Of a stretch of 64,000 nt of DNA, positions 24,806 to 32,936 are shown in pieces. The notes beneath the pieces were generated by a model. It had not been told where the DNA came from. It made no database searches and saw nothing but the letters and a program-made list of their open reading frames with translations. The first letter of the stretch is position 1; every line of letters begins with the position of its first letter. Where the stretch lies: positions 1,116,001 through 1,180,000 of the forward strand of contig NZ_CP143624.1 in the NCBI RefSeq assembly GCF_050038885.1, read 5' to 3'. The DNA is from Myxococcus flavus. Its GTDB lineage: Bacteria; Myxococcota; Myxococcia; Myxococcales; Myxococcaceae. The position numbers and the translations under genes were made by a program.

Positions 24806-25267
24806 TCAGCGGATGTTGTTGATGGCCGCCTTCGCGGAGTCGTGGCGGACCTTCATGATGTTGGAGACCGCGTTGTGCTCCCGGCTCTCCTTCTGCATCT
24901 CGTTCTGGAGGCTCAGGTAGGCCATGTTGAACTTCTGGCCCTCGGCGGTGAGCACCTTCTGCGCCTCCAGCAGGTCCCACGCGTCCTGGTTGCCCGCGGC
25001 AGCGCCCGAGGCGCCCCCCGTCTCGGCGGTGGCGGGAATCCCCGCCGCCGACGCCTTCGGCGCCACCGCCGACACCACCGTCTTCGTGCTGGAGATGGCC
25101 GCGCTGACGATGGGGCCCGCCGGAATCATGCCGCCCATCAGGCCCGCGCCCGAGCGCACCACCTCGTTCGCCGCGCGCGCCAGCACCGTGCCGAAGTCAT
25201 TGTGCGGTGTCTGCCTCGGGACGGTATGGGTGATGGTCAGTGTGGGAATCCGACTGTCTTGGGACAC
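24806..25267 (-). CDS. Needle-like protein, SctF candidate with N-terminal extension
   Basis: A 153-residue protein that heads the operon. The last 40 residues form a helix ending HNAVSNIMKV then RHDSAKAAINNIR; the spacing of N-A-S-N-K-V, D, A-A-I, N and the final Arg is that of the PrgI needle C-terminus as I remember it. About 110 residues upstream, Ala/Gly/Thr-rich with a hydrophobic GLMGGMIPAGPIVSAAI stretch, have no needle counterpart. Start is GTG with AGGAGG six bases upstream. Gene order (this, sctI, sctJ) supports a needle or related filament. It could instead be a longer rod or plug. Confidence 0.55.
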   Translation of the reverse strand: MSQDSRIPTLTITHTVPRQTPHNDFGTVLARAANEVVRSGAGLMGGMIPAGPIVSAAISSTKTVVSAVAPKASAAGIPATAETGGASGAAAGNQDAWDLLEAQKVLTAEGQKFNMAYLSLQNEMQKESREHNAVSNIMKVRHDSAKAAINNIR

Positions 25268-25302
25268 GGGCAGCCTCCTGCGGCGAGTTGCCCGGCCCCT
25301 TT

Positions 25303-25317
25303 TCAGCAGACGTGCCA
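25303..25317 (-). promoter_or_regulatory. Candidate sigma-54 promoter of the type III operon
   Basis: Reading the minus strand, TGGCACG (a perfect -24 element) is followed after four bases by CTGA where TTGC is expected, 36 bases before the first start codon. The -24 half is exact and the -12 half is poor. Myxobacteria use sigma-54 widely and two activators lie in this window. Confidence 0.3.
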
Positions 25318-25493
25318 GTGGGAAACCCCAGCAATCCCAAGCACCTGGACGGCCGCGCCGGCGCTGACGCGCTCCGCGGGCCGGGAGGAGCGTCCAAGAG
25401 GGTGGACGGCGCTCCCCGGCTGGAAACTTGCGTCCGCGCCAGAGTGCCTCAGAGTTGTTGCACCCTGTTGTGTGGGAACGAGGAGAAACCCCG

Positions 25494-25820
25494 GTGAGCA
25501 CGACCGATGGCGGCCCCCAGATTGCCGAGCGCTTTCATCCGCGCGTCGACGCCAACCTCCCGGTGAAGGTGCTCCTGACGGGGCGCTCGGTCATGGCCCG
25601 CGCGCGAGACGTGTCCATGGCGGGGCTGTTCCTGATGGCCCACCCGGCGGACACCGCGCGGCAACTCACCATCTCCATCCCCCTGCCCGGTGACCGGGAA
25701 ATCACCACCACCTGCCAGATTCGCCGCCGCGAGGTGGACGGCGTGGCGCTGGAGTTCGGCGAGCTGGACTGGGACGACCTCATTGCCCTGGCGCGCTATC
25801 TCCACCCGCGCCTCCCCTGA
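25494..25820 (+). CDS. PilZ domain protein (c-di-GMP receptor candidate)
   Basis: A 108-residue single-domain protein. The Arg-containing N-terminal loop RFHPRVDANLPV and the DVSMAGLFL segment match the RxxxR and D/NxSxxG motifs that bind c-di-GMP; the first motif is imperfect. Start is GTG with AGGAG eight bases upstream. It is divergent from the type III operon and convergent with a receiver protein. Partners unknown; myxobacteria have many single PilZ proteins. Confidence 0.83.
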   Translation: MSTTDGGPQIAERFHPRVDANLPVKVLLTGRSVMARARDVSMAGLFLMAHPADTARQLTISIPLPGDREITTTCQIRRREVDGVALEFGELDWDDLIALARYLHPRLP

Positions 25821-25832
25821 GGCGGCCGCCCT

Positions 25833-26240
25833 TCAGGGGAGCTCGGACTTCGGCCCCGCCTCCCGGAGCCGCTCCACCAGTGCCATGAGCTCGGCGCCCC
25901 GGAAGGGCTTGTGGATGTAGCCATCCGCGCCCGCCTGGGTGGCGCTCTCCACGTCCGAGCGCTTCGCCTTCGCGGTGAGCATGTACAGGGGAACTCCGGC
26001 GGTGGCCGCGTCACTCTTGAGGATGCGGCACACGGAGATGCCATCGAGCTGCGGCAGCACCACGTCCATCAGGATGAGCTGGAACGTGCGGCTCTTGGCC
26101 AGCTTCAGGCCCTCCAGCCCCGTGGCGGCGCAGACCACCTCGACGGTGCCGTCGCTCAGCATGGAGCGCACCAGCTCCCGGATGACCGGCTCATCCTCGA
26201 CGAGGAGGATGTGGAAGGGTGCCTGGGAATTGCCAGCCAT
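25833..26240 (-). CDS. Single-domain response regulator receiver
   Basis: A 135-residue CheY-like protein with the acidic pair ED at 15-16, phosphoacceptor Asp59 in LILMDV, the Thr in MLTAKAK and the Lys in YIHKPF, so all phosphotransfer residues are in place. No output domain follows. No histidine kinase gene is adjacent. The start follows CCGGAGAACC. Confidence 0.92.
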   Translation of the reverse strand: MAGNSQAPFHILLVEDEPVIRELVRSMLSDGTVEVVCAATGLEGLKLAKSRTFQLILMDVVLPQLDGISVCRILKSDAATAGVPLYMLTAKAKRSDVESATQAGADGYIHKPFRGAELMALVERLREAGPKSELP

Positions 26241-26533
26241 GGTTCTCCGGACACGAAGCCACTGCGGAACGGGTTCGCGACAATCGCGGTCCCCCGCAGC
26301 CAATGTCACCCGCCGCGCGCGGTATAGCCCTCCGGGCCCGGACTGCACCAGCCAGGATGCAACGGATTGTGCAATGTTCCCCGTCTTCTCATTACGTAAG
26401 CCAGCCACCCGCTGGATGCCTCCCTTTTCGCCGGGGCCAGACCCTCATGCGCCCCCGTTCGCTGCTGAGGCAGGCTGACCACGGTAGCCCGGGTGCCCGT
26501 GCACCCCGCAAGCACGGCAAAACGGCCAGGACT

Positions 26534-26773
26534 ATGATGAGCCTGGAATGGCCTCGAAATCTGGGTGCCGGAGCTGGCCTCATCCTGGTGCACCAGCGCA
26601 AGGACTACCGGCGCGCCGTCGAGCTGCTGGAGCGGGCTGTGGCCCAGGAGCCGAACCACCCCGTCTTCCAGCAGCACCTGCTCGACGTGACGGACCTCGC
26701 GGCCGGCGACGCGGGCACGCGCGAGGTGGAGAAACGCGGCGTCTTCGCGCACCTCACGGGGCGCCGGAGCTGA
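26534..26773 (+). CDS. Small TPR-like protein
   Basis: A 79-residue protein. The segment YRRAVELLERAVAQEPNHPV is a single tetratricopeptide-like repeat with the usual A and P placements. Two tandem ATGs make the start uncertain by one codon. Function unknown; it is probably a cytoplasmic adaptor. The 290 bases before it hold a relatively AT-rich patch (CTTCTCATTACGTAAG) that could include a promoter. Confidence 0.6.
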   Translation: MMSLEWPRNLGAGAGLILVHQRKDYRRAVELLERAVAQEPNHPVFQQHLLDVTDLAAGDAGTREVEKRGVFAHLTGRRS

Positions 26774-26788
26774 TGCACGCTTCGCGGC

Positions 26789-27157
26789 TCAAGGCCCGCC
26801 GCCATCCAGCAGCCGCTCGGCCTCCTCGAGAGAGAAGGCCAGGTACGCCTCATGGCCCACCCGGCGGCTGCTGCGCTGGAACCGCACGGCCGCAGTGACG
26901 GAGCGCCCCACCACGCGCACCACCCGGCGGAAGCCGCGCACCCGCGCGGCCTCCACGACGCGCTCAATCTGCCCCGAGCCTGACTCCGGCAGCTCCGTCA
27001 CCTCTCTCAAGTCCGAGAGGATGTCGAAGCCGGGCCGGAGCCGCTCCAGGGCAAGAATCGAGGCGTCCCCAATCTGGAGCGCCTCTTCTTCCGTGACGAC
27101 ACCCCAGAGGCGAATCACCAGCCGGTTCTTGCCAACGAGCGCCTCGACCGAAAACAC
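26789..27157 (-). CDS. SpoIIAA/STAS-like small protein
   Basis: A 122-residue protein with alternating strands and helices: VGKNRLVIRLWGVVTEEEAL, then FDILSDLREV, then a conserved Arg-rich helix and a C-terminal SLEEAERLL helix. This layout resembles the SpoIIAA-like (SEC14/STAS) fold found in stand-alone myxobacterial proteins. The GTG start has AGGAGG about ten bases upstream; the open frame runs further but is weak. Role unknown. Confidence 0.6.
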   Translation of the reverse strand: MFSVEALVGKNRLVIRLWGVVTEEEALQIGDASILALERLRPGFDILSDLREVTELPESGSGQIERVVEAARVRGFRRVVRVVGRSVTAAVRFQRSSRRVGHEAYLAFSLEEAERLLDGGGP

Positions 27158-27274
27158 AGGGCCACGACCTCCTGGCAATACCCGTCGTCCCTCCGGCGCC
27201 AGTCTACCCTCCGGATGACGGGAAGTTCCAGGCTTCCGCGCCTCCCTGCACAACACGGCCGCTGGCCGACTGCG

Positions 27275-27985
27275 TCAGATTTCGGCCACGCCGTCCCGCT
27301 CGGCCCACCCCTCCAGGCCATTGGGCAGGCGGATGCGGACGAAGCGGCCCGTCTCCTCCAGCAAGCGGACCTTGAGGCCGGCGTGCACCTCGAAGATGGA
27401 GCGGGCCCCGGGCTGGGGCAGCTCGCGCGCGACCAGCGTGGGCGCCAGCACCACCGCTTCATGCACCGTCGCCCCCACGTAGGCATGGGTGGCCACCAGC
27501 AAACCCGAGGGCACCGCCACCGCGAAGAGCAGCACGGCCAGGATGCCCACCACCGTCCGCCGCCCCTGCCCCAGTGCGCGCCAGAGCAGCACCAGGACGA
27601 AGGCCGCCACCCAGGTGCCCAGGAAGGTCCACGCCACCACCTGCCCGTCCGTGGCCGCCGCCACCCGGGGAAGGAAGGCATCCTCCGCGGTGGCCCCCAC
27701 GACCTTGTCCACCTGCCGCGCGCGGGCCAGGGCCAGGTTGGCCTCCAGGTCCGGCGCCTGGCCTCCGGCCTTGCGGGCCTGCTCGAGCGCGAGCACCGCG
27801 CGCCCCAGGTCGCCCTGCGCCAGGTGCGTGGTCCCCAGGTTGTAGAGCACGTCCGGGCCACCCTGGCCGTTGGCCAGCAGCTTCTCGTAGCCCTCCTTCG
27901 CCGCCGCGTAGTCCTCGCGCGCGTAGGCCTCGTTGGCCTTGAGGAAGATGTCCTGCGCCTCTTCCGGCGTGTAGTAGCCGCTCAC
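27275..27985 (-). CDS. batE: BatE-like TPR/SH3 membrane protein
   Basis: A 236-residue protein closing the Bat operon. Residues 1-85 are TPR repeats (YEKLLANGQGGPDVLYNLGTT region). Two membrane helices follow at about 115-160, then a C-terminal bacterial SH3-like domain (LKVRLLEETGRFVRIRLPNG) as in other BatE proteins. GTG start overlapping the batD stop. Bat proteins are linked to envelope stress or chaperone-like complexes in Bacteroides and Leptospira; function is not settled. Confidence 0.82.
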   Translation of the reverse strand: MSGYYTPEEAQDIFLKANEAYAREDYAAAKEGYEKLLANGQGGPDVLYNLGTTHLAQGDLGRAVLALEQARKAGGQAPDLEANLALARARQVDKVVGATAEDAFLPRVAAATDGQVVAWTFLGTWVAAFVLVLLWRALGQGRRTVVGILAVLLFAVAVPSGLLVATHAYVGATVHEAVVLAPTLVARELPQPGARSIFEVHAGLKVRLLEETGRFVRIRLPNGLEGWAERDGVAEI

Positions 27986-29865
27986 GCCCAGCCCTCCATG
28001 GCCGCCGCCGCGGCATCCATCACCTTCTGGCGCTCGGCCGGGTCGCCTCCGCCGCCGTAGCGGCCGAAGTCGCACGCCTCCAGCACGAAGAGCACCTTGG
28101 CGCGCCGCTCCGCGTCCGCGCCCGCCGCCGTCAGCTTCTCCGCGAGCGCCTCGCGGGTGAGGCCCACCACCGGCATGCCGAGCCGCGCCTCCAGGAAGCC
28201 GTGCAACGCCTTCTCCACCTCGCCGTAGAAGGCCCCCACGTCCGCGCCGGCCTGGAGCTTCTCCGCGTCCGCCAGGCGCTTGCGCGCGGCCTTCGCCTGC
28301 TGCCGCCCACGGCCCGCCTCGGAGCGCAGCGCCAGCCGCCCGCGTACGCCGCCAATCAGCGCCACGCCCAGCAGCAGCCCCAGCGGCGCCAGCACCAGGG
28401 GCAAGAAGAAGGCCCGCTGCCACACCGGCACGGCCGGCGCGGCGAACTGCGCCTGGTACCGCACCGGCCGCAGGCCGCCCGCGGTGAGCACGTTCTTCTG
28501 CTCGTGGGCCACGTCCGACGACGCCTGCGGCGAGCCCGCGGCCATGGACGACGCGCCGCCCGCGCCCGCCTCCACCGTGAGCGTCACGGGGTCGGTGCGC
28601 GACACCTCGTACTTGCGGGAGCGCGGGTCGAAGTAGGTGAACTCCAGCGACGGCAGCGTGAAGCTGCCCGTGCGCTGCGGCATCACCAGGTACTCCATCA
28701 CCCGCCGGCCCTGCACGCGGTGGCGCTGCGGGGACACCTTGTCGGTGGTGGTGGGGTCATAGATCTTGAGCGCGGCGGGGCCCTTCAGCGGCGGCGGCGT
28801 GACGTTCTTCACGTTGCCCACGCCTTCAAGAGTGACCTTCACCGTGACGGGCTGGCCCAGCTCCACCTGCGTCTGGGACACGTCCATGGACAGCCGCCAG
28901 TTGCCCACGTGGGCGTTGGGCATGTCCTCCGGCCCGCCCGGCGGCAGCGGCTTCACCTTCACCTTGAGGGCGTTGGAGATGCGGTGCACGCGGTGGCCCG
29001 CGAAGAGGAAGCCGGTGGTGATGTCCGCCTCCGCGGGGGTGATGGACAGGGTGCCGGACTTCACCGGGAAGATGGCGCGGCGGCGCAGGAGGTAGGCGCG
29101 GTAGGGGATGCCGTCCACGACGCGCTGCTCACCCGACAGCTGCGTGGGGCTCTCCACCTCTTCCGTCCAGAAGCCCTCCAGCTTGGGCATGGTGACGGCG
29201 TCCACGCTGGACAGGTCCACGCGCGAGTAGATGTAGAGCGACAGCGTCACCTGCTCGCCCACGTAGACGGTGTCCCGGTCGAGGCTGGCGCGCAGGAACA
29301 GGTCGGAGTCCCCCCGCGGAATCGAGGGACGGTCCGCCTCCATCAGGTCGCCGAAGGCCTCCTCCATCTGCTGCATCTGCGCCTGCATGCTGGCGAAGGG
29401 GTCCGGCTGCCGGCCACGCCCCGCCTGCGCTGGAGGCGACGCGCCGCCCACCCGGCCGGCCCTCACCGTGAGCTCCACGGGCTGCGTGCGGTACGTCTTG
29501 CCGCGCACCGTGATTTGCGACGGCGGAATCTTGAGCCGGCCCGGGCGATTCGCCTGCATCACCAGCACGTGCCGGGTGACGTCCTGGATGACGGCGGGGC
29601 CGCCACCGGAGAGCGAGATGGAGCGCTGGCTGCTGCGCGAGCTGGAGTGGATGGTGAAGTCGTCCGACTCCGGCAGCTTCACCGGCGCGTTGGAGGGCGC
29701 GTCCACCACCACCACCGTGAGGCGGAAGGTGTCCTCGGTGCCCACCTCCTCGCGGTCCACCGTCTGGTAGAAATCGAGGTCGTCCGAGGCCGCCCACGCC
29801 GGCGCGGTGGCCAGCAGGGCGAACACGGCGAACACCACGCCGAGGGCGCTACCAGTCCTTCTCAT
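27982..29865 (-). CDS. batD: BatD family protein
   Basis: A 627-residue envelope protein. A signal peptide (to about residue 25) precedes several Ig-like beta domains with LRLTVVVV/VTVKVTLEGVGN type strands, then a membrane helix at about 495-515 and a cytoplasmic helical tail with a DUF4381-like end. BatD is the largest Bat component. It overlaps batC and batE. Confidence 0.9.
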   Translation of the reverse strand: MRRTGSALGVVFAVFALLATAPAWAASDDLDFYQTVDREEVGTEDTFRLTVVVVDAPSNAPVKLPESDDFTIHSSSRSSQRSISLSGGGPAVIQDVTRHVLVMQANRPGRLKIPPSQITVRGKTYRTQPVELTVRAGRVGGASPPAQAGRGRQPDPFASMQAQMQQMEEAFGDLMEADRPSIPRGDSDLFLRASLDRDTVYVGEQVTLSLYIYSRVDLSSVDAVTMPKLEGFWTEEVESPTQLSGEQRVVDGIPYRAYLLRRRAIFPVKSGTLSITPAEADITTGFLFAGHRVHRISNALKVKVKPLPPGGPEDMPNAHVGNWRLSMDVSQTQVELGQPVTVKVTLEGVGNVKNVTPPPLKGPAALKIYDPTTTDKVSPQRHRVQGRRVMEYLVMPQRTGSFTLPSLEFTYFDPRSRKYEVSRTDPVTLTVEAGAGGASSMAAGSPQASSDVAHEQKNVLTAGGLRPVRYQAQFAAPAVPVWQRAFFLPLVLAPLGLLLGVALIGGVRGRLALRSEAGRGRQQAKAARKRLADAEKLQAGADVGAFYGEVEKALHGFLEARLGMPVVGLTREALAEKLTAAGADAERRAKVLFVLEACDFGRYGGGGDPAERQKVMDAAAAAMEGWA

Positions 29866-30871
29866 TCGGCTTCCTCTGCTTCTTCTTCTGCTGGAACCGC
29901 CAGAGCTGGAGATTCTTCTCGTTCTGCTTCATCGCATCCAGCAGGCGCTCCGCCTCCTGCCGGTCCAGTTCCGACTCGCTGGAACCCCCATCCGACTCGG
30001 ACGCTTCCGAGTCTTCTTCTCCCGCGCTGCCGCCGTCACTGCCACCGTCCTGGGGCTCGCCCTCTCCGTCGTCCTGTCCACCATCCGCGCCGCCGTCCGC
30101 GCCGCCATCGCCCTTGTCCGGCGGGCCCTGCTCACCACCGTCCGCGCCTCCGTCGGAGCCGCCGTCCGCGCCACCGTCCCCGTCCCCACCATCCGCGCCG
30201 CCGTCCGCGCCTCCGTCGCTGACGCCGCCATCCGCGCCACCGTCAGCGCCCCCGTCCTCACCTCCATCCGCGCCACCGTCGGTGCCGCCGTCCTGGGGCT
30301 CACCGCCATCGCCCTTCGTGCCGCCGTCCTCGCCAGCGTCCGGACGCCCACCGTCACTGCCGCCGTCGTTTCCGCCATCCGCGCCCGCGTCCTGGCCGCT
30401 GTCCTGGGGGGGCGGCAGGTTGCGCAGCACCACCTCGTAGTTGTGGCGGGCCTGCATGTCCTGCGGGTCCAGGGTGAGCGCGCGCCGGTAGGCCTTCAGC
30501 GCCTCCTGCCGATCTCCGGTGGTCGCGTGCAGGTTGCCCAGGTTGTACCAGGCCTTCTGCCGCAGGTCGGCGCGGTTGGACTCCGTCACCGACTGGAAGA
30601 GTGCCTTGGCATCCGCGACGCGCCCCAGCTTGGCCATTGCGTCCGCGCGGTTGAAGTCCACCGCCACGTCGTTGGGGCGCTCCTTCTTCGCGGCCTCGAA
30701 CGCGGCGAGCGCGTCCTCGTAGCGGCCGGCCGCATAGGCCTCGCGGCCCTGCGCCACCAGCGGGTGGTCACGCTCCAGCGGCCCCGCGGCCCACACGGGG
30801 GAGGGCAGCGCCAGCGACGCCACCAGTCCATACGCCAGCCACCGCGCCGCGGGCGTCACCTTCGCGCTCAT
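29849..30871 (-). CDS. batC: BatC-like TPR protein with a long Asp-Gly tract
   Basis: A 340-residue protein: signal peptide (about 1-29), TPR repeats at 36-150, a 120-residue tract of ADGG/SDGG/TDGG units at 161-281, then an acidic-to-basic helical tail (RLLDAMKQNEKNLQLW) ending in Lys-rich sequence. TPR plus the tail is standard BatC; the Asp-Gly tract is an insertion. Such tracts could bind calcium or act as a flexible spacer. It overlaps batB (ATGA) and batD. Confidence 0.85.
   Translation of the reverse strand: MSAKVTPAARWLAYGLVASLALPSPVWAAGPLERDHPLVAQGREAYAAGRYEDALAAFEAAKKERPNDVAVDFNRADAMAKLGRVADAKALFQSVTESNRADLRQKAWYNLGNLHATTGDRQEALKAYRRALTLDPQDMQARHNYEVVLRNLPPPQDSGQDAGADGGNDGGSDGGRPDAGEDGGTKGDGGEPQDGGTDGGADGGEDGGADGGADGGVSDGGADGGADGGDGDGGADGGSDGGADGGEQGPPDKGDGGADGGADGGQDDGEGEPQDGGSDGGSAGEEDSEASESDGGSSESELDRQEAERLLDAMKQNEKNLQLWRFQQKKKQRKPNEKDW
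30029..30391 (-). repeat. (D/A/S)DGG-coding repeat tract within batC
   Basis: Imperfect 12-base units encode about 120 residues of Ala-Asp-Gly-Gly type. It lies between the TPR domain and the C-terminal helix. Other Asp-Gly tails occur in the lipoprotein at 3077-3559, so this is a lineage habit. Length polymorphism is likely. Confidence 0.75.
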
Positions 30872-31929
30872 GGCGACGACCTCCGGCGCGACGACGGCAG
30901 CAGCACCATGCCCAGCGCCAGCAGGGCGAAGCCCGGGATGGCGAACGACTGGAAGCGCTCGTCGTAGCGGACCGTCACCCGGCTCTCCAGCTCACTCTTC
31001 TGCATCTGGTCGATGCGCTCCACCACCTGCGACATGGCCACGCCGCGCGGCTGGAAGTAGAAGGCGCCGCCGGTGGACTCGGCGATGGCCGTCAGCCCCG
31101 CCCGGTCCAGGCGCGTAATCACCGTCTCCCCCGCCGCGTCCTTCTTGTAGTCCACGAACACGCCGCGCCGGTCGAAGACGGGAATCGGCTCGCCGGACTC
31201 GGAGCCCACGCCCACCGCCAGCACCTGCACGCCCGCGTCCTTCAGCTGCTCGGTGGCCTCGGACACGTCGCCCACCAGGTCCTCGCCGTCCGACAGCAGC
31301 ACCACCACGCGCTCCTTCGAGCCGCGGTCCGCGTTCTCCAGCACCTGCCACGCCAGCCGCAGCGCCGCGCCCACGTTGGTGCCGCCCTGGGGCATCACGT
31401 CCGGGTCCACCGCGCGCAGGAACAGCTTCACCGCCGAGTAGTCCGACGTGAGGGGCGACTGGATGAACGCGTCGCCCGCGAACACCACCAGCCCCACCCG
31501 GTCGCCCTTCAGCTCGTCCAGCAGCGTCGTCAGCTCCAGCTTCGCGCGCTCCAGGCGGCTGGGCTGGACGTCGCGCGCCAGCATGGACTTGGAGGCGTCC
31601 AGCGCCACCACCACGTCGATGCCGCGCCGCTTCGTCAGCTCGCTCTTGGTGCCACACTGCGGCTGCGCCAGCGCGAAGCCGAAGAGGGCCAGCCCCAGGC
31701 CATAGAGCCCGCCCTGCGCCGCGGGCCGCCACACCGACACGCCCGGCGTGAAGCGCTCCGCGTGGCGCTCGTGCAACAGCGCCCGGACGCGCGAGCGGCG
31801 CCGCAGCGCCCCCACCAGCGCGAGCAGGCCCAGGGCCACGCCCACGAGCACCAGCAGCAGGAACAGGGGCTGCGCCAGCCCCGCCTGGTATCCGAGCACG
31901 GTGAAGCGCCAGGGTTCCACGGGCGTCAC
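30868..31929 (-). CDS. batB: BatB von Willebrand factor A membrane protein
   Basis: A 353-residue protein with two N-terminal membrane helices (about 22-42 and 72-90), a VWA domain whose metal-ion site DASKS (111-115) is intact, and a C-terminal membrane helix near 330-348. The arrangement is that of BatB/BatA proteins, which are thought to assemble with MoxR ATPases. Four-base overlaps join it to batA and batC. Confidence 0.92.
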   Translation of the reverse strand: MTPVEPWRFTVLGYQAGLAQPLFLLLVLVGVALGLLALVGALRRRSRVRALLHERHAERFTPGVSVWRPAAQGGLYGLGLALFGFALAQPQCGTKSELTKRRGIDVVVALDASKSMLARDVQPSRLERAKLELTTLLDELKGDRVGLVVFAGDAFIQSPLTSDYSAVKLFLRAVDPDVMPQGGTNVGAALRLAWQVLENADRGSKERVVVLLSDGEDLVGDVSEATEQLKDAGVQVLAVGVGSESGEPIPVFDRRGVFVDYKKDAAGETVITRLDRAGLTAIAESTGGAFYFQPRGVAMSQVVERIDQMQKSELESRVTVRYDERFQSFAIPGFALLALGMVLLPSSRRRSSP

Positions 31930-32936
31930 GGGAAGACCCTCAGGAAGGAGGCGCGCAGGAGCAGCTCCAGCGCGGCGAGTCCGAAAGCGGCCAGGAGGAA
32001 GGGATGGAACTCCTCGCGGTAGGTGGCGCTGGCGCCGCCCTCCATCAGCTTCGAGCGCTCCAGCGAGTCGAGCACCTTCTGGAGGCCCTCGCGGAGCTGC
32101 TCGGGGTCGGTGGCGCGGTAGTACTCACCGCCGGTCCGGTCCGCGATGTCCTGCATCAGCTCCGGGTTGATGGGAATCTCCGTGTCGCGCCACACGGTGT
32201 TGCCGAACAGGTCCGTGCCCTGCGGGAAGGGCACCTTGCCGCCCTTGCCCACCAGGATGGTGTAGATGGGCACCCTCAGCGCCTGGGCCATGTTCGCCGC
32301 GTCCATGGGGGAGATCTTCCCGGAGTTGTTGTCGCCGTCGGTGATGAGCACCACCACGCGGCTCTTCGCCTCCGAGTCCCGCAGGCGGTTGAGCGAGGTG
32401 GCGAGCGCGTCGCCAATGGCCGTGCCGTCCTCCAGCACGCGCGTGCGCAGCTGCTTGATGACCTCCTTCAGCACGCCGTAGTCCAGCGTCAGCGGCGCCT
32501 GCGTGTAGGCCGCGCCCGCGAACACCACCAGGCCGATGCGGTCGTTCACCCGGTTGGAGATGAACTCGCTCAGCACCTCCTTGGCCACGTGCATGCGGTT
32601 CTGCGGACGGAAGTCACCGGCCTCCATCGAGGTGGACAGGTCCAACGCCACCACGATGTCGATGCCCTCCACGGACAGGTCGCGCACGCGCGAGTCGCGC
32701 ACCTGGGGCCGGGCGATGGCGAGCACGGCCGCCGTCACCGCCGCCACGCGAAAGAGGGGCAACAGCGGCAGCAGGTACGTGCGAAAGCCCCTGCCACCGC
32801 GGGCGAAGACGTGCGCCGCGGAGAAGCGCAGCGTGGCGCGGGCGCGCCGCTCCCGCCACGCCTGCCAGAGCAGCAGCGGCACGAGCAGCAGCCCCCAGAG
32901 CGCCTCGGGGTTATTGAACGCGGGGAGCGGCGGCAT
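31926..32936 (-). CDS. batA: BatA von Willebrand factor A membrane protein
   Basis: A 336-residue paralogue of BatB with N-terminal helices at about 10-25 and 58-76, VWA metal site DLSTS at 99-103, and a C-terminal membrane helix. It shares the FAGAAYTQAPLTLDY segment with its neighbour's FAGDAFIQSPLTSDY. The start overlaps the end of the DUF4381-like gene by 26 bases. Confidence 0.92.
   Translation of the reverse strand: MPPLPAFNNPEALWGLLLVPLLLWQAWRERRARATLRFSAAHVFARGGRGFRTYLLPLLPLFRVAAVTAAVLAIARPQVRDSRVRDLSVEGIDIVVALDLSTSMEAGDFRPQNRMHVAKEVLSEFISNRVNDRIGLVVFAGAAYTQAPLTLDYGVLKEVIKQLRTRVLEDGTAIGDALATSLNRLRDSEAKSRVVVLITDGDNNSGKISPMDAANMAQALRVPIYTILVGKGGKVPFPQGTDLFGNTVWRDTEIPINPELMQDIADRTGGEYYRATDPEQLREGLQKVLDSLERSKLMEGGASATYREEFHPFLLAAFGLAALELLLRASFLRVFP

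Noticed and set aside
16358..25267. Flagellar export genes
   Set aside because: SctI, an injectisome-type SctJ lipoprotein and the absence of any hook, rod, filament or motor gene argue against a flagellum.
30029..30391. RTX calcium-binding repeats in batC
   Set aside because: The units are four-residue ADGG types, not the nine-residue GGxGxDxUx pattern.
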